Positions 15,201-26,890 of a DNA stretch of 64,000 nucleotides are shown here, piece by piece. How positions within the stretch are numbered: the first letter of the stretch is position 1; each line of letters opens with the position of its first letter. Location: NCBI RefSeq assembly GCF_023343835.1, contig NC_064442.1:18958501-19022500 (forward strand), written 5' to 3'. The position numbers were made by a program, and so were the translations under genes. Source of the stretch: Lagopus muta. Taxonomy: Eukaryota > Chordata > Aves > Galliformes > Phasianidae. The notes beneath the pieces were generated by a model that saw nothing but the letters and a program-made list of their open reading frames with translations, ran no database searches and was not told where the DNA came from.

Positions 15201-18200
15201 TTTTTTTTATCATTGGAGTGAATCTAATACAGAATTGACCCCTAAAAATGCAAATTTGCCTTGCCTTTGACCTCCCAGCCCTAAGAAGAATTACTTAATT
15301 CACATTTCTGCAGAGGGCTGAAGTTTTGGATTATTGAGTGCAATTTTTTCTTTGCTGCAGTATGTAAATACGCTTGTCACAAGAAGTGCTGTCTCAAAAC
15401 CACGACCAAGTGCTCCAAAAAGGTAAGCTCCTCTCATTCCTTTGTTCTCATTGAATACCTTTCTACTTGTGATCCCAGTCTCGTACAGCCCCTTTTTTTA
15501 ATGAACACTTATGGGCACGGAACTGAGCACTGAGCTGGCAATAACCCTTTGCTGAGCTGAAGGTTGGACTGGGGCTCCCTGGAGGTCACTCCATTCACTG
15601 CTTCTGTGGCTGCACATATTTCAGTAGTAATACAGTGATGCATCAATATATATCTGCCCAGTCATGCAGCACCTCCTCCAGTGATGTTCCCTGGCTTGTA
15701 GCCATGCTGAATGATAGAAACCTGCCTCATTTTGTAGTTTTCAAGGACTTCAAAATGTGGCTGCTATCAATAAATAACATTTTTTAATAGTCAGTGTTAT
15801 TAGAAAGAGAACTTGGTTTTGACTTCCGTGGCTTTATGTTTGTTTTCAGAAGGTCAGGATGCTTCCAGTGGCGTTCTTGCAGCCCACAGCCAGAAGCAGG
15901 ACCCACTGCAGCACCTCCAGCCTTGGTTTCTCGAGGCTGATGCCTTTGTTCCCAGTACAAAAGGCAAAAATACAGGTTGTTCTTCACCCCGCTGCTCTGA
16001 TAGGGCTCAGTCCCCAAAAAGCTGCAGCCCTACAGCTGAGCTGTGGCACGAGGACGGGGACAGCAAGAGGTGAAGGGTGGGCGGATGGTGCTGAAGCACT
16101 TGCTGTGCTCATTAGAGGTGAATTAAATACTGCTGGTCGTGTTGGAGGATATGATTGACAGTGAATGAATGCAGTGGGTCACACCAGTGAACAATGAGTC
16201 ATCAGGCTTTCTTTCTTGGTTGTTGCTTTGGATAGTTTATTTCGTGCTGCTTATGCCCCCAGAAAATGATAATGCAGCCAGGATAATAATGTGTGCAAAG
16301 CTTTATGAGCCCTCAGGAGGCTTTGCAGGTGTACAGCCTCCACAAAGTGTAATTACATTTTTCCCAAGAAATAATCTGAATATGTATACATGTATTTAAA
16401 TGTGTTTGCTTTGATATGGCGTTTCTTCTGCACTTTCTTCCTTTCTGGCAGTCCATCTTTGCAAATTGGGAATGCAAATTGGGTTCTATGAGGTTCTGTT
16501 CTACAGATCTGGGAAGCTTCATGAAATCACTGATTTTTTTCAAGGAATATGGCAGTGTCTTCCATACTTGCAGACCTTTTGCACCTGTGATGTGAGATCT
16601 GAGCAACAGAGCCTCCTCTTTACAGGGAGACCTTCAGGCTTTGATAGATGCTACTGTTCTTATGGGGCAGAAGAAGAAGCTGCTCCTTGTGCCAGTGCTT
16701 CAGTGACACTCACCAGGAATGCAGCAAACAGGAAGAGTTGAGGCTGTTAACATTTTGCAGGACAATAGGAGAACAGCCTGCAGTGGGTTGATTAGTTAAA
16801 TGTCACAAAGGAGGTACTGGTGTGTTCACCTCAGTTGATCTTTCAGTCCTTTTTTGTTCCTTTCTTGAAAAACAAAACTTAAAAATAAAACAGCTCTCAA
16901 TGGTTGCTCAAAGATGCTTGGAGTCTTCTCATGCTATGTTGTTTCTCTGCATCAGTTTTTATGAGCTGACAATGAAATGACAGTGTCTCCTGGATGGTTC
17001 CAGGTCTTCTTGTAGGAAGGCTCTGGCTTGCCTGTGCTTGGTGGATCCCTGTTTTTGGGGTTGCTTTCAGCAGCGAGCTGTGCATTATTGGTGGAAGGAT
17101 GGCATGAGTAGGGAAAGTAAAGATGTAGGAGTTGAAAGAGGAGCCGTGACCTGTTTCAGAGCCTGCACTGCATCGTGTGCTGTCTTGATTCCCTGTGCTG
17201 GGACTGGGCACTTGTGTCCAGATGCTGTTAGGTCTTTGGCCAGGAGCACCATAACCATGGTTGTTAAACAAAGAAAACCCCGTGGTTATGACTTTGGGTC
17301 ATGGCACATCGCTTTCTGCAGTTCATTTCAGCCCTTTCCCATTTTTCTCTTCCCCATCAGTACGATCCTGAGCTCTCGTCCCGGCAGTTCGGAGTGGAGC
17401 TCGCCCGGCTGACCAGCGAGGAGAGAGCTGTGCCGCTGCTGGTGGAGAAGCTGATCAACTACATAGAAATGCACGGGCTGTACACAGAGGGCATCTACAG
17501 AAAATCAGGGTCCACCAACAAGATCAAGGAGCTGCGGCAAGGGCTCGATACAGGTAAAAGGGGAAACAAAGCACAGGAAGAAAAATCTCTGCAACAGCAA
17601 GAGTTGGTGTAAGCAAGCGCTGCTTCTGCATTTCCAACCAAATGCCCATTCCAAAATCTGGTTTTGCTTGCAGCTTAATATTGATCGTTATTTCTTCTGT
17701 TTATGCCTTCTTCTCAACGCTCTGCTGGACCTCACCGAGCAGACATAGATAATGTGAATTTAGATGACTACAACATCCATGTCATTGCCAGCGTCTTCAA
17801 GCAGTGGCTCCGAGATCTGCCCAACCCTCTCATGACTTTCGAGCTGTACGAGGAGTTTCTGCGGGCGATGGGTAAGCAATGGGTCCTTTCCCACTGCTGC
17901 AGGGTGGGTTGAGACTGGATATAAGGAAGAAAGTTTAAAATCCAAGAGTGGTGAGACCTAGGAGCAGGTTGCCTAGAGAAGCTGTGGATGCCCCATCATT
18001 GGAGGTGTTCACAGCCAGGCTGAATGGGACTCTGTGCAGCTCGGTCTAGTGAAAGTGTCTGTGTCCATGGCAGGGGAGTTGAAATTGGATGCTCTCTACG
18101 ATCCTTTCCAAACCAAACCATTTTGTGATTTCAGTTCCCAGGCTGAGGGAAATGAGAGCCACTTGAAGTACCTAATTCTGTATTTACATTTGGGGCCCAA

Positions 18201-21200
18201 ATCATCTTACTTTGCCCAGTCTTATTTGCCCAGAGTCTGACGTTCTGCTGTGAGTTTGTTTACACAAAGCCACAGGCAGGTCAGCATTGTGCTCGGTAGC
18301 GTGACTTTTCATTGCTGTGCAGCAGATTTAAGCCCAACCTGTTCGCCAGCTACGTCTTTTTAAGTAGTGCAAATAAGCATGAAGAATGCGTCGTTTTAAA
18401 CAGTGAACAGAGGTGGAATGCAGCAGTGCCCCTAACAAGGCTGGTGTGTTCTCTGCAGGCCTGCAGGAGAGGAGGGAGACGGTGCGAGGAGTTTACTCGG
18501 TCATTGACCAGCTCTCACGCACCCATCTCAGCACCTTGGAGCGCCTCATCTTCCACCTGGTCAGGTACACAGGGCAGGCAGGGCAGCTGTGGGTCATCGT
18601 CGGCAGTGGCAGAGGTGAAGGAGCTGCCTTCACCCCTGGATTCTGTAGTAATCTTTTTTTTCCTTCAGGATTGCTCTCCAAGAAGAGACCAACCGAATGT
18701 CAGCTAACGCCTTGGCCATCGTCTTTGCTCCCTGTATCCTCCGCTGCCCCGACACGACGGACCCCCTGCAGAGCGTTCAGGACATCAGTAAAACAACCAC
18801 GTAAGAAAAGCTTTAGCATGGAAATGATAAAACCTCTACAGCTGTGCCTGTTAACTGCATCTTAGTGAAGTATTTCGTGTTCTCTCAGTAGTCAGTGGGT
18901 TAAGAAAGGGAGGATCTACCAAAGCAGACCAGGGGTTTAAAACAAGTTCTCTGCATCCTCAATGACCAGCAGATCGTAGCAGAAACAAGTGGAGCTTGTG
19001 CTGATGTGTTAATCCCATTCATGACAGCCAGATCTTTATTCTGTTGTTGGAGACCCACCTGCTAGGACCCATATAGCACTGCCCATTTGTGTGTGATAAT
19101 CATGTGGAACATTTCTGTGCTTGCTGCAGTTTGGGTTAAGCTTGGCCGTAACATCATAGAATCATTAAGGTTGGGAAAGACATCTTTAGATCATCTAATC
19201 CAACTTTTAACCCATCCCCACCATGCCCACTAACCATGTGTCTCAGATCTGCTGTTTTCTGTAACAGCACCTCCAGGGACGGTGACTCTGCCACCTCCAT
19301 GGGCAGCCTCTACCAGCACATTACCACTGTTTCTGAGAATAAATTTTTCCTAATTATTTCCACACTGCTGGCTGATTTTCAGCTCGCTGTCAACTTATAC
19401 CCAGAAGTGCTTTTCCTCTGCACAGCTTCCAGCCTTGCTGCCCCAAGCCTGTAGCAATGCCTGGGGTTGTTATGGTCAAACACAGGACCTGACCCCTGGT
19501 CTTGTAGCTCATCCCGTTGGCCTCAGCCCATTGATGCAGCCTGTCCAGATCCCTCTGTAGGGCCTGCCTGCCCCCAGACAGATCATCACTTCGTCCCAAC
19601 TTGGTGCATAAAAATATCAAACATGGCCAGCTGCAATACTGACCCATGGAAACTTTTTTCCATGGAAACAAATAGGAGAGATTACTTTTGGAACTGTGTA
19701 TTCTGTCGCTCTTCTTAGGGAATTTCCTTGGTCTTTTTCTTTGCATCCTTGCATGCTGAAGCTCTCAAGCAGAGCAGATCTTTACACCAGGCAGAGACAG
19801 CTGTAATAAAAACCTTTCTGATTCCAGTTTTGTCTTTTCTTTGCCTCCCAGCTGTGTAGAACTCATTGTCATCGAGCAGATGAACAAATACAAGGCTCGC
19901 CTCAAGGACATCAACAGCCTGGAGTTTGCTGAGAACAAAGCCAAGAGCCGCCTGTCCTTGATCCGCAGGTCAATGGTGAGATGCTGCACCAGCCCCTGCT
20001 GCTCACAGACTCGTGTCCCTTTCCTTTTACAAGGGAGTTTGCACCAAGGCAGATACCAGGTGTTCCTGTGGTGCATCCATCATAGCCGCAGAGAACATCT
20101 GTCTTGCTGCAGAGAAAGTCAGACTGCTTTCTGGCTCTGACACAGTCACCTCTCCTTCTCTCCTGTCCTCTCCTTTCACTTGAAGCAATCCTGCCTTACC
20201 TCTCCTTGCTTATTCCAGGCTCCCCACCTCCTTGCACCTCCCAAACCATCCCACCCCAGGCAGCACATCTCCCAGCTCCATGGCAGCTCGCCATGATTTC
20301 AGGGAATTAGGCAAAAACAAAAACCCAGCAAAGGCAATGGGAAAGAAGCCTGAGAGAGGGCTCGATGGAAATGCAGTCACTCGAGCTCAGAGGCTCCTGT
20401 TTACATTTCAGGCTTTATCTTGCACATTCGAGCAATTTGTGTTGAATCCAGGCTCTGCTTACCTTGCTGTCACCCCATGCACAAACGCAAGGGAGACCTG
20501 GACTGAAGCAGCCCACAACCACTGGCTCTGTCCTCCTTGTGCTGCTGATGAGCTCAGTAACATCACCTGAATCCAAACTGAGCTCCCTGAGGCTCCCCAA
20601 CCATCTCATTGAGCTTCCATGCTTTGGGGTGAGCGATGGCTTGCTCTGGCTCCTGCTCACCCCAGCGCACCGGTGGGCTGCTGATGCTACGTGTGGCTTT
20701 TTGGCTGTGGGATCAGGAGATGCCTGATCCAGACCCATGCTGTGGGGCTGAGCTGCCTGCAGCGGCCCTCAGGGCAGGTCTGACCCAACTCTGGGGGTCA
20801 TTTTGCCAAGGTTGGGGCTCAGCCATGTGCTGGCACTGATACCGCAGAGAGCCGCCTCGCTCGTCCTGGTTTAAAACAAGACAGAAGCGAAGAAAAAACA
20901 GTTCTTTTGGAGGGACGATGGCATGTGCACTCTAACCTTCTGCTTTCCTTTTCATGTCCTCTCTAATCCAGAAACCCGTACTAATTGCAGTTAGATTTAT
21001 GAGCATAACCCGCAGTTCAATCCCGGTATGTATTCACTGCACGGCGCTCTGTGCCAGCCGCGTCCCTCCGTTCTGTGTGACCGCCGCTCATTCCAGCCCC
21101 GTGCCACCGGCCATCGTCTGTGACATTGCCCGTCTTGTCCCCCTGCAGGTGGCTCTCTGGGACCCCCAGGAGCAGCAGCAGCCAAACTGTGCCGGGCTTG

Positions 21201-24200
21201 TGCCTTCGCCCCTGCATGCAGCTCTGTGAGAAGTGGCTTTCACCATCACTTCTGCATTTTCTTTTTCTGTTCTGTGCCCTGCTCACTTTTGCTTTCCTTG
21301 ATTCATTGCTCCCATCCATGATTCCTGCTGGGGTTGCGTTTAGGCACTGTGAAGCCATTGCTTTGACTGCGGTGGGTGAATCCCCTAGTGATCATATGGC
21401 ATCTACTGAAGGGCTCTGGGCAGCCTGGCTGCTGTACCCTGATGGACAGGGCAGCCCAGGATAGATGTGGGCACCCGGCAGCCCTGCAGCAGCACAATGC
21501 CCAGTGAGACCAAACATAGGACCATGAAAGCTCCTTCTTTTAGAGCAAACCCTGCTCTTACCATCAGAAAGTGTTGTCACCCTGCTCGTTCCAGCCAGCA
21601 TTGGGCACGCAAGCACTGTGAGCAAACCCACATCTGACCCACCAGGGAATTTTCCGCTTGCAGCAGCTGGGAGAGGAGAGGGCTTTGCTGAAAGCCCACG
21701 TGGATGTCGTCACTGCAGCATCCGCTCGCTGCTGAGCGCCCCATAGGCAGGGAGAGCAGTACACGAGGCACAGGGGATCTTTGGGAGCTCAGGGTTTTTT
21801 GCTAATAGGATTCAGGTGGCTGTGCCTCGGCTCAGCAGCCCACGTGATGCCATCAGAAGAACGTTGCTGCGTTGCGCGGAAGCTCCTTTGTGAAAGATCT
21901 CCCAGGTGCGACAGCAGGAGATGAAAGGGTAAAATGGAGCAAATCTCACGTCTCAGTGCTGAGCAGCAGCGTTTGTCCGGGCTGGAGGATTTAACAAACC
22001 TTGCAGGAGGAAGCAGTGCTCAGTGTTGCCTCCCACTTGGGCTGTGTCCCGTTGATGCCAGCATAGGTTTGCTTTGCCATTCGAGGAAAGATCCCTGCTT
22101 GCATTCCTGATAGCTTTTTGCTTTCAAAGTGAAAAAGGGAGGCTTTTCTCCCATGTTCTGGGTATGTGGGTTATGAGGAAGACCAAGAGGTACCTCAGCT
22201 ACAGTGTTGAAGTAGCCCCGTGGGAAGAAAAGCTGTTTGTGAGCTGATGAATGAGGCAAAGTGCAGCAGGAAGGGGATTCAGTTTCACCAAGAAACACAA
22301 TGATTGTTTGAAAGAAGAGGGCAGCCTGTAGGTGGAGCAAAGGCAAGTGCTGGGTTTTCCATCTTGCACTTTATGTTGTCCCACTCATCTTTCACTCTCT
22401 GACCAGTTCAGGATCCTGACTTCAGGAGACTGTGTTCCGTTACAGCAACAGTTAGGATAAAAGCTTTTTAATGGCCATGGCGTGCCCACAAAGCGCACTA
22501 CTCCTCAGCATCCTTTGTGTCCAAAAATCAGTATTTCTCTTCCACCCTGTGGAGCAGCTCCTCTGAAGGTAAAGCAGAGGCCATTTGCACTCACAATATT
22601 TCTCCATCTATGATACTCCCATCTAAGACCTTTTTCATAATCAGAAGTTTTAATACTACTAAACGTGCAGGACTCTTCTATTTGGCCATTAGTTTTTTTG
22701 CTGTCCCCCAGCTATTCCTCACCTGTTTTTTTTGCAGCGCTTGCCCCCACCTGCTTAGCAGACCCTCCTCCTCTCAAACCTGCCGTTGTGTCACATCATC
22801 CCATTGCATCCCTTTGTGCCAGGGAGGAGGAGTCCCCCAAAAATGGGCTGTGCAAAATAATGCTCGCTTGACTCTGATGTTTCTCTTCAGGGCAAAGGCC
22901 GCGTGCGGCGCGGCACCTTCCCCAGCCCTACGTCCCCTGTGGCCGTGCGCCTGCCCTCGGTGTCTGATGTCCCCGAGGAGACCGTGAGCAGCGAGGAGGC
23001 CATGGAGCTGGATGTGACAGAGCAGCAGCAAGCAGCCATGCAGCAGGAGGAGAGGGTGCTGACCGAGCAGATCGAAAGCCTGCAGAAGGAGAAGTGAGTT
23101 TGCCCTTGAATTCAAGCTTGGCTCACTTCCACGCCTTGCATCTAGAGGTTCAACTTGGGGATGGCGTGATGGCGGTTGGTTCTGGGGTGGATGTGCTGCT
23201 CGTGGGTTGAACTGGAGGACTCTGTGCATCCCTCTTGCTTTCCTCCCCTCTTTTTTGGTCCTGTTGGGTCACAGAGTTGGGTTTTGCAGGGAGGAGCTGA
23301 CATTCGAGATGCTGACGCTGGAGCCTCGCGCCTCTGATGATGAAACACTCGAGTCAGAAGCCTCCATCGGCACTGCTGACAGCTCAGAAAACCTGAACTT
23401 TGACTCCGAAGGAGCCATCTCCGATCGGTCAGGTGAGTCAGTAGAACCTGCAATCAGACAGCTTTCAATGCAGTTGTTCCACAGCAAAGCTCTGAGTAGA
23501 GCAATGTAGTTGGATTAATGAGATTGGTGTTAATTAATGATTAAAACACCCAGGGTCTGTAGATCATGCTGCCTCTTGAATGGCTGAGGAGGCGTGCGCT
23601 TCTCTGGGCACGGCGTCCCAGGTGCTCAGGTTGTTGTTCCCACTGCCAGGACACGGGATGTCTTTGCGAGCGATGCGGTGGAGGTGGGATCATCTCACCT
23701 GTGTCGGGTCGGGTTCTCTCCCTGCTTTATATGTCCCTGCTGAGACGGGGAGCCCAGATGCTTCCGAGGACCGCATTACTGACCTGCTGCCTCCCTGTCC
23801 TGCAGAGCGAAGTGTAGCACTTAGCTCCCTGCGCCCCAACAAGGTGGAGGGGCCGGGCCGGCTGCGGCGGCACCCCAGGACACGGCCAGACGTGGCGGAC
23901 ACGCCGAATCCATCCCTCGTCTCCTCCTCCTCATCCTCCTCTTCCTCCCAGTCGTCCACCTCCTGCCTGCCCCACCTGCCTCGCAAGCGCTTCCAGATGT
24001 ACTCCAAGTCGCCCTTCTACCGAGCGGGGGCCCTGGGCGAGCCCCCCGAGCCCCACTGCGAAGAGCGGCCGCAGTTCACCACGCGCGGGACCTTCAACCC
24101 CGAGAAGGGGAAGCAGAAACTGAAGAGCGTGAAGAACTCCCCCCCGAAAACCAAAGAGGCACCAGAAGGGGGGCTGGGCCGCAAAAGGAACCCCGATGCT

Positions 24201-24257
24201 GACCGCAGCGCCGGCCAGCAGCTTGTCCTGCTGGGGAGCAACGAGTTCATGGTGTGA
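234..24257 (+). CDS. MYO9A: MYO9A, unconventional myosin-IXa, C-terminal 1586 residues (5' exons outside window)
   Basis: Exons: 234-544, 1503-3155, 3723-3801, 4313-4525, 9301-9413, 9685-9842, 11370-11593, 12084-12200, 12632-12820, 13678-13725, 14336-14447, 15361-15422, 17361-17553, 17743-17871, 18459-18564, 18669-18800, 19852-19975, 22891-23093, 23290-23432, 23806-24257 (stop 24255-24257). All junctions are GT/AG and the frame is kept throughout. The first exon carries about four IQ-like motifs that bind calmodulin-type light chains. The 1.65-kb exon encodes the long tail, with a charged coiled coil near 2570-2730. A C1 zinc domain (His/Cys pattern starting EEHNGHIF) spans 14336-15422. The RhoGAP domain spans 17361-19975, with the arginine finger in GIYRKSG. 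The protein ends NEFMV, as recalled for mammalian MYO9A, which separates it from MYO9B. Family knowledge: a single-headed actin motor that inactivates RhoA. The motor domain lies left of the window. The last exon has a polyserine run. Confidence 0.95.
545..1502 (+). other. MYO9A intron
   Basis: Intron between the IQ exon and the large tail exon, phase 2. I see no gene, RNA or recognisable repeat in it. Confidence 0.8.
3196..3325 (-). repeat. CR1 LINE 3' end fragment
   Basis: The + strand begins with the reverse complement of the CR1 tail (catagaatcgtagaatggc) and continues through the usual GGTTGGAAGGG-type CR1 3' region. It is a short, 5'-truncated copy in a MYO9A intron, directly after the tail-exon donor. 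Confidence 0.85.
4526..9300 (+). other. Large MYO9A intron
   Basis: A 4.8-kb phase-0 intron. I found no clear CR1, no RNA gene and no exon with good splice signals and MYO9A-like sequence. An AT-rich patch lies near 8680-8730. The flanking exons join in frame directly (…SDSEM then TVQRFS…), so no exon is required here. Confidence 0.6.
9843..11369 (+). other. MYO9A intron hosting a CR1 copy
   Basis: Phase-1 intron. Apart from the CR1 fragment at 9990-10475 I see only unique sequence without gene-like structure. Confidence 0.7.
9990..10475 (+). repeat. CR1 LINE, 3' part including end of ORF2
   Basis: The translation contains the CR1 ORF2 C-terminal signature [20 protein letters not shown], then the CR1 3' UTR, ending in the short CR1 tail repeat (tgtgattctatgata). 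It is 5'-truncated and sits in a MYO9A intron in the same orientation as the gene. Confidence 0.92.
14491..14515. repeat. Perfect 10-bp inverted repeat with 5-nt loop
   Basis: ATCTTAATTA at 14491-14500 and its exact reverse complement at 14506-14515 are separated by AAATA. It lies about 44 nt after the donor of the first C1-domain exon of MYO9A, in an AT-rich patch. Confidence 0.8.
15423..17360 (+). other. MYO9A intron before the RhoGAP exons
   Basis: A 1.9-kb phase-0 intron between the end of the C1 domain and the RhoGAP domain. No gene, RNA or clear repeat seen. Confidence 0.7.
17900..18135 (+). repeat. Old, diverged CR1 LINE 3' fragment
   Basis: Recognised from the CR1 3' landmarks in order: ggatataaggaagaaag, then gccccatcattggaggtgtt, then an ending like ccattttgtgattt. 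Divergence is higher than in the copy near 10 kb, so it is probably older. Confidence 0.75.
19155..19690 (-). repeat. CR1 LINE 3' fragment
   Basis: The + strand starts with the reverse-complemented CR1 tail (catagaatcattaaggttgg). The - strand translation at 19565-19700 has a CR1 reverse-transcriptase segment ([16 protein letters not shown]). It is inserted antisense in a MYO9A intron. Confidence 0.85.
19976..22890 (+). other. MYO9A intron with a possible cassette exon
   Basis: A 2.9-kb phase-0 intron. The only gene-like element is the 54-nt candidate exon at 20972-21025. Confidence 0.65.
20972..21025 (+). CDS. MYO9A: Candidate alternative 54-nt cassette exon of MYO9A
   Basis: Between the exons ending 19975 and starting 22891, which meet in phase 0, there is a 54-nt segment with an acceptor (ctctaatccag) and donor (gtatgt). 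It encodes 18 residues, [18 protein letters not shown], with no stop. Inclusion would place them just after the RhoGAP domain (…RRSM) and before GKGRVRRG. Length and phase both keep the frame. Inference: an optional exon; I have no expression evidence. Confidence 0.6.
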
Positions 24258-26245
24258 GACGCCAGGGTGACGACGTCCCCATTGCCATCATCGTCACTGT
24301 CATCCCCTGACCGCTCGGGCTCCAAAATGAGCGCTCCATGCGGAAGCTGCTGGGGACGGGTTCGGCGGTGGCCTCAATGGTGTGGGGTTGGGATGGCCGG
24401 CACGGGGACAGAGGGACAGACAGAGGGACGTCGGGGAAGGAGCCGCCGTGCCGGGTCCTCTGTGCTGGAGGAGGAGGAGGAGGCAGTGGGAAGCAGAACG
24501 CCGGAACGCACCGCGGTGTGCATGAGCTGCAGGGCGCGTGGAACGGTGAGAAGGAGATCTGCCAACAGGACTCAGCTCTGGTTGTTCTTTCCTATTTCCA
24601 ATGTGCCCTCCTCTCGTGGTAGTTTTTTTTTATTTTATTTTTATTTCTTTTTCAGACCATCAGTATTAAAATAATAATAATCAAGGACTTACTTGAAGCT
24701 CTGTTTATATTCTGGTTTACTGGAGTTTATTGTAAATACTTTTTTTTATTGGTTGTGTTTTGTTGTTTGTTTTTTTTTAAATATTTTGCCCCAAAAAGGA
24801 CTTTGTGCCAGGGCGAGGGGTCAGTGGGCAGCACGGGTCCCGGCCATCACTGAGTCTTCCACCACTGCTCCATCGGGCTGTAATTAGCAGGGCTCAGAAG
24901 CACTGCCTGCAGTAGCACTAATGAGTGGCGCTCGCTAACGATGGGGGCTGCTGGCTCCTGCTGCAGCCGGGGGGCTGCCTGTCTGTAGGATGGGAGAGAC
25001 TGGGAGCCTGGGGGCGCTGATGGGATCCATAAGTGCTGCGTCTGCCCCTTTCTGCTTGGCATTCTGGGCAGGCTGGGCTCCATGCCTTTCCCTGAACACC
25101 TCCAGAAAGATGGAGAACACCAATAACTTGAGTCTTCCTGCATGTTTTCTGTTGGTTTTACTGGGACTGGGGACGCAGCAATGCAGCCCCCTGTTCCCGG
25201 CCCCCAGTGCCTGTGATTTCAAGGGGTGTTTTATTTATTTGCCTTTTTATTATTTTAATCTTTGTTCTTGGTGGTTGTTTTTGTTTTCCCTTTGGATTTA
25301 AGCCACGCGGTGATGTGGGGAGTGCATCATCCCCACACAGCCCCCCGCGTTGGGACAAGCCACTTCTCCCCCTCGCTTAGTGGAAAGGCCTTGTTATTTA
25401 AAGAAATCCCACCAAAACGATCCTTCGAAGCTCAGTCTTTAGGACGAGGTCTCCTCCAATAGAGCACCGTCCCATCCCACACCCACCTCCCCCCGGCACC
25501 ACGAGAGCAGCAGGGCCGCCGCATCCAGCTGACGCATCACCTCCCTCTATGTATGTAATAATATATATATATATAAAATTTTGTATATATCCCTCTCACT
25601 GGCAGGATCTAAACTAGCAATGAGCGATGAGCCCCCAGAAATCGGGGTGGTTTTAGCAGGTCCCCACCCAGCACAAAGCCCTGCTGCTCCCCGTGCCCGC
25701 ACGCGGCCGTTCTGGGGCACGGTGTTGGTTTTGGACGACGATCCGCTCCTCGTACCAAGTGAATGTACTTACTACTGGAAAGGACGTGGGCTGCGTGTTG
25801 TTAATTATTATTTTTAATGGAAATTTTTTTAAAGTAATTTATAAGAATGCCGAGTGTAAGTTAAAAAGGAAAAAAACAAAAAAAAACCAAAACCAAACCC
25901 ACGGAAGTATGTATTGTAAGAGGATATATTATCCTGTGTCACGCTCTCTATGAATTTTACCTGTTTAAAAAAAAAAATTTAAAAAGTTAAAAAAAAAAAA
26001 AGTGTAATTATATAAAGGAGAATGATTTATCTCTGCCCAGCGCCGCGGGCAGCCGTCGAGCTGTCGCGTCGCGTCTGCGCGTTCTCATTAATTTGTTAAT
26101 TAATGTTGCTCCCTTCCTTCCTGCAACGAGGCCGTTGTTCTGTATAAAGTGCAATTCTGTGTAATATTTCTCCGGCGTGTTCCGTGTGGCTGTACGAAGC
26201 GGCCGAGTGAAGCCCTTGCTTATTAAAGAGCTGTAAGAGGAGCGC
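24258..26245 (+). other. MYO9A: MYO9A 3' UTR
   Basis: Runs from the MYO9A stop to the distal polyadenylation signal. It holds a short (AT)n run near 25557-25575, A-rich stretches near 25865-26000 that could misprime cDNA synthesis, and a CpG-rich pocket at 26040-26080. No other gene seen. Confidence 0.7.
26222..26227 (+). terminator. MYO9A: MYO9A poly(A) signal ATTAAA
   Basis: An ATTAAA hexamer followed by a GT-rich stretch (tgggtgatgtctttggggg). It is the last plausible + strand signal before the opposing NR2E3 3' end. Confidence 0.6.
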
Positions 26246-26472
26246 TGGGTGATGTCTTTGGGGGCACGTGGGGGGTTGCGCCTTGGGGACGCGCCACCAA
26301 GGGGGATAATATCACCTCTGGGTTTTGGGTCTGCAGGTGGCTGTTGCTTCTTGGCTCTCTTTTTGGAGCTGGAGATCTGATTTTCAGCTGGCTATTCTGG
26401 CCCCATGTCCCCAGTGTCCCCAGTGCCAGAATGTGAGAGAAGGGCACGAGGAGGCTGTCTGCAAAAGCCCTC

Positions 26473-26478
26473 TTTATT
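26473..26478 (-). terminator. NR2E3: NR2E3 poly(A) signal AATAAA
   Basis: TTTATT on the + strand reads AATAAA on the - strand, about 415 nt after the NR2E3 stop. This puts the NR2E3 transcript end near 26455, roughly 200 bp from the opposing MYO9A end. Confidence 0.75.
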
Positions 26479-26890
26479 TGGAGTACAAAACGGGGCTGGC
26501 TGCAAGCCCCCTGGGACGGGATGACACAGCTCTTGTCCCCACGTGTCCCCCACCAGTGCCACCCCCAGGCTGGTGTCATGTCCCTGGGTTGGGGTGCTGC
26601 TGACACCATGTCCAGGCAATGCTCAGGGTTGGGTTGGGGACAGCAGCACCCATCGAGGTGCCCATCCCGTGAGGCCCTCCTGGTGCCACCCTGGAGATGC
26701 TGCCCTGGAGATGTCCCCCTGCCACCCAGCCTCCTGCACCACTTGGGAGCACCCCAAGGACTTGGCTGCTGGCCTGGGGACATCCACACCCTGAGGAGAG
26801 CTGGGGGTGACAGAGTGCCAGCACAGAGGGACAAACAGCCGGGGTATCCCAAGAAGACACCGAGCAGCAGCCAGGTGACAACAGGGAGGG

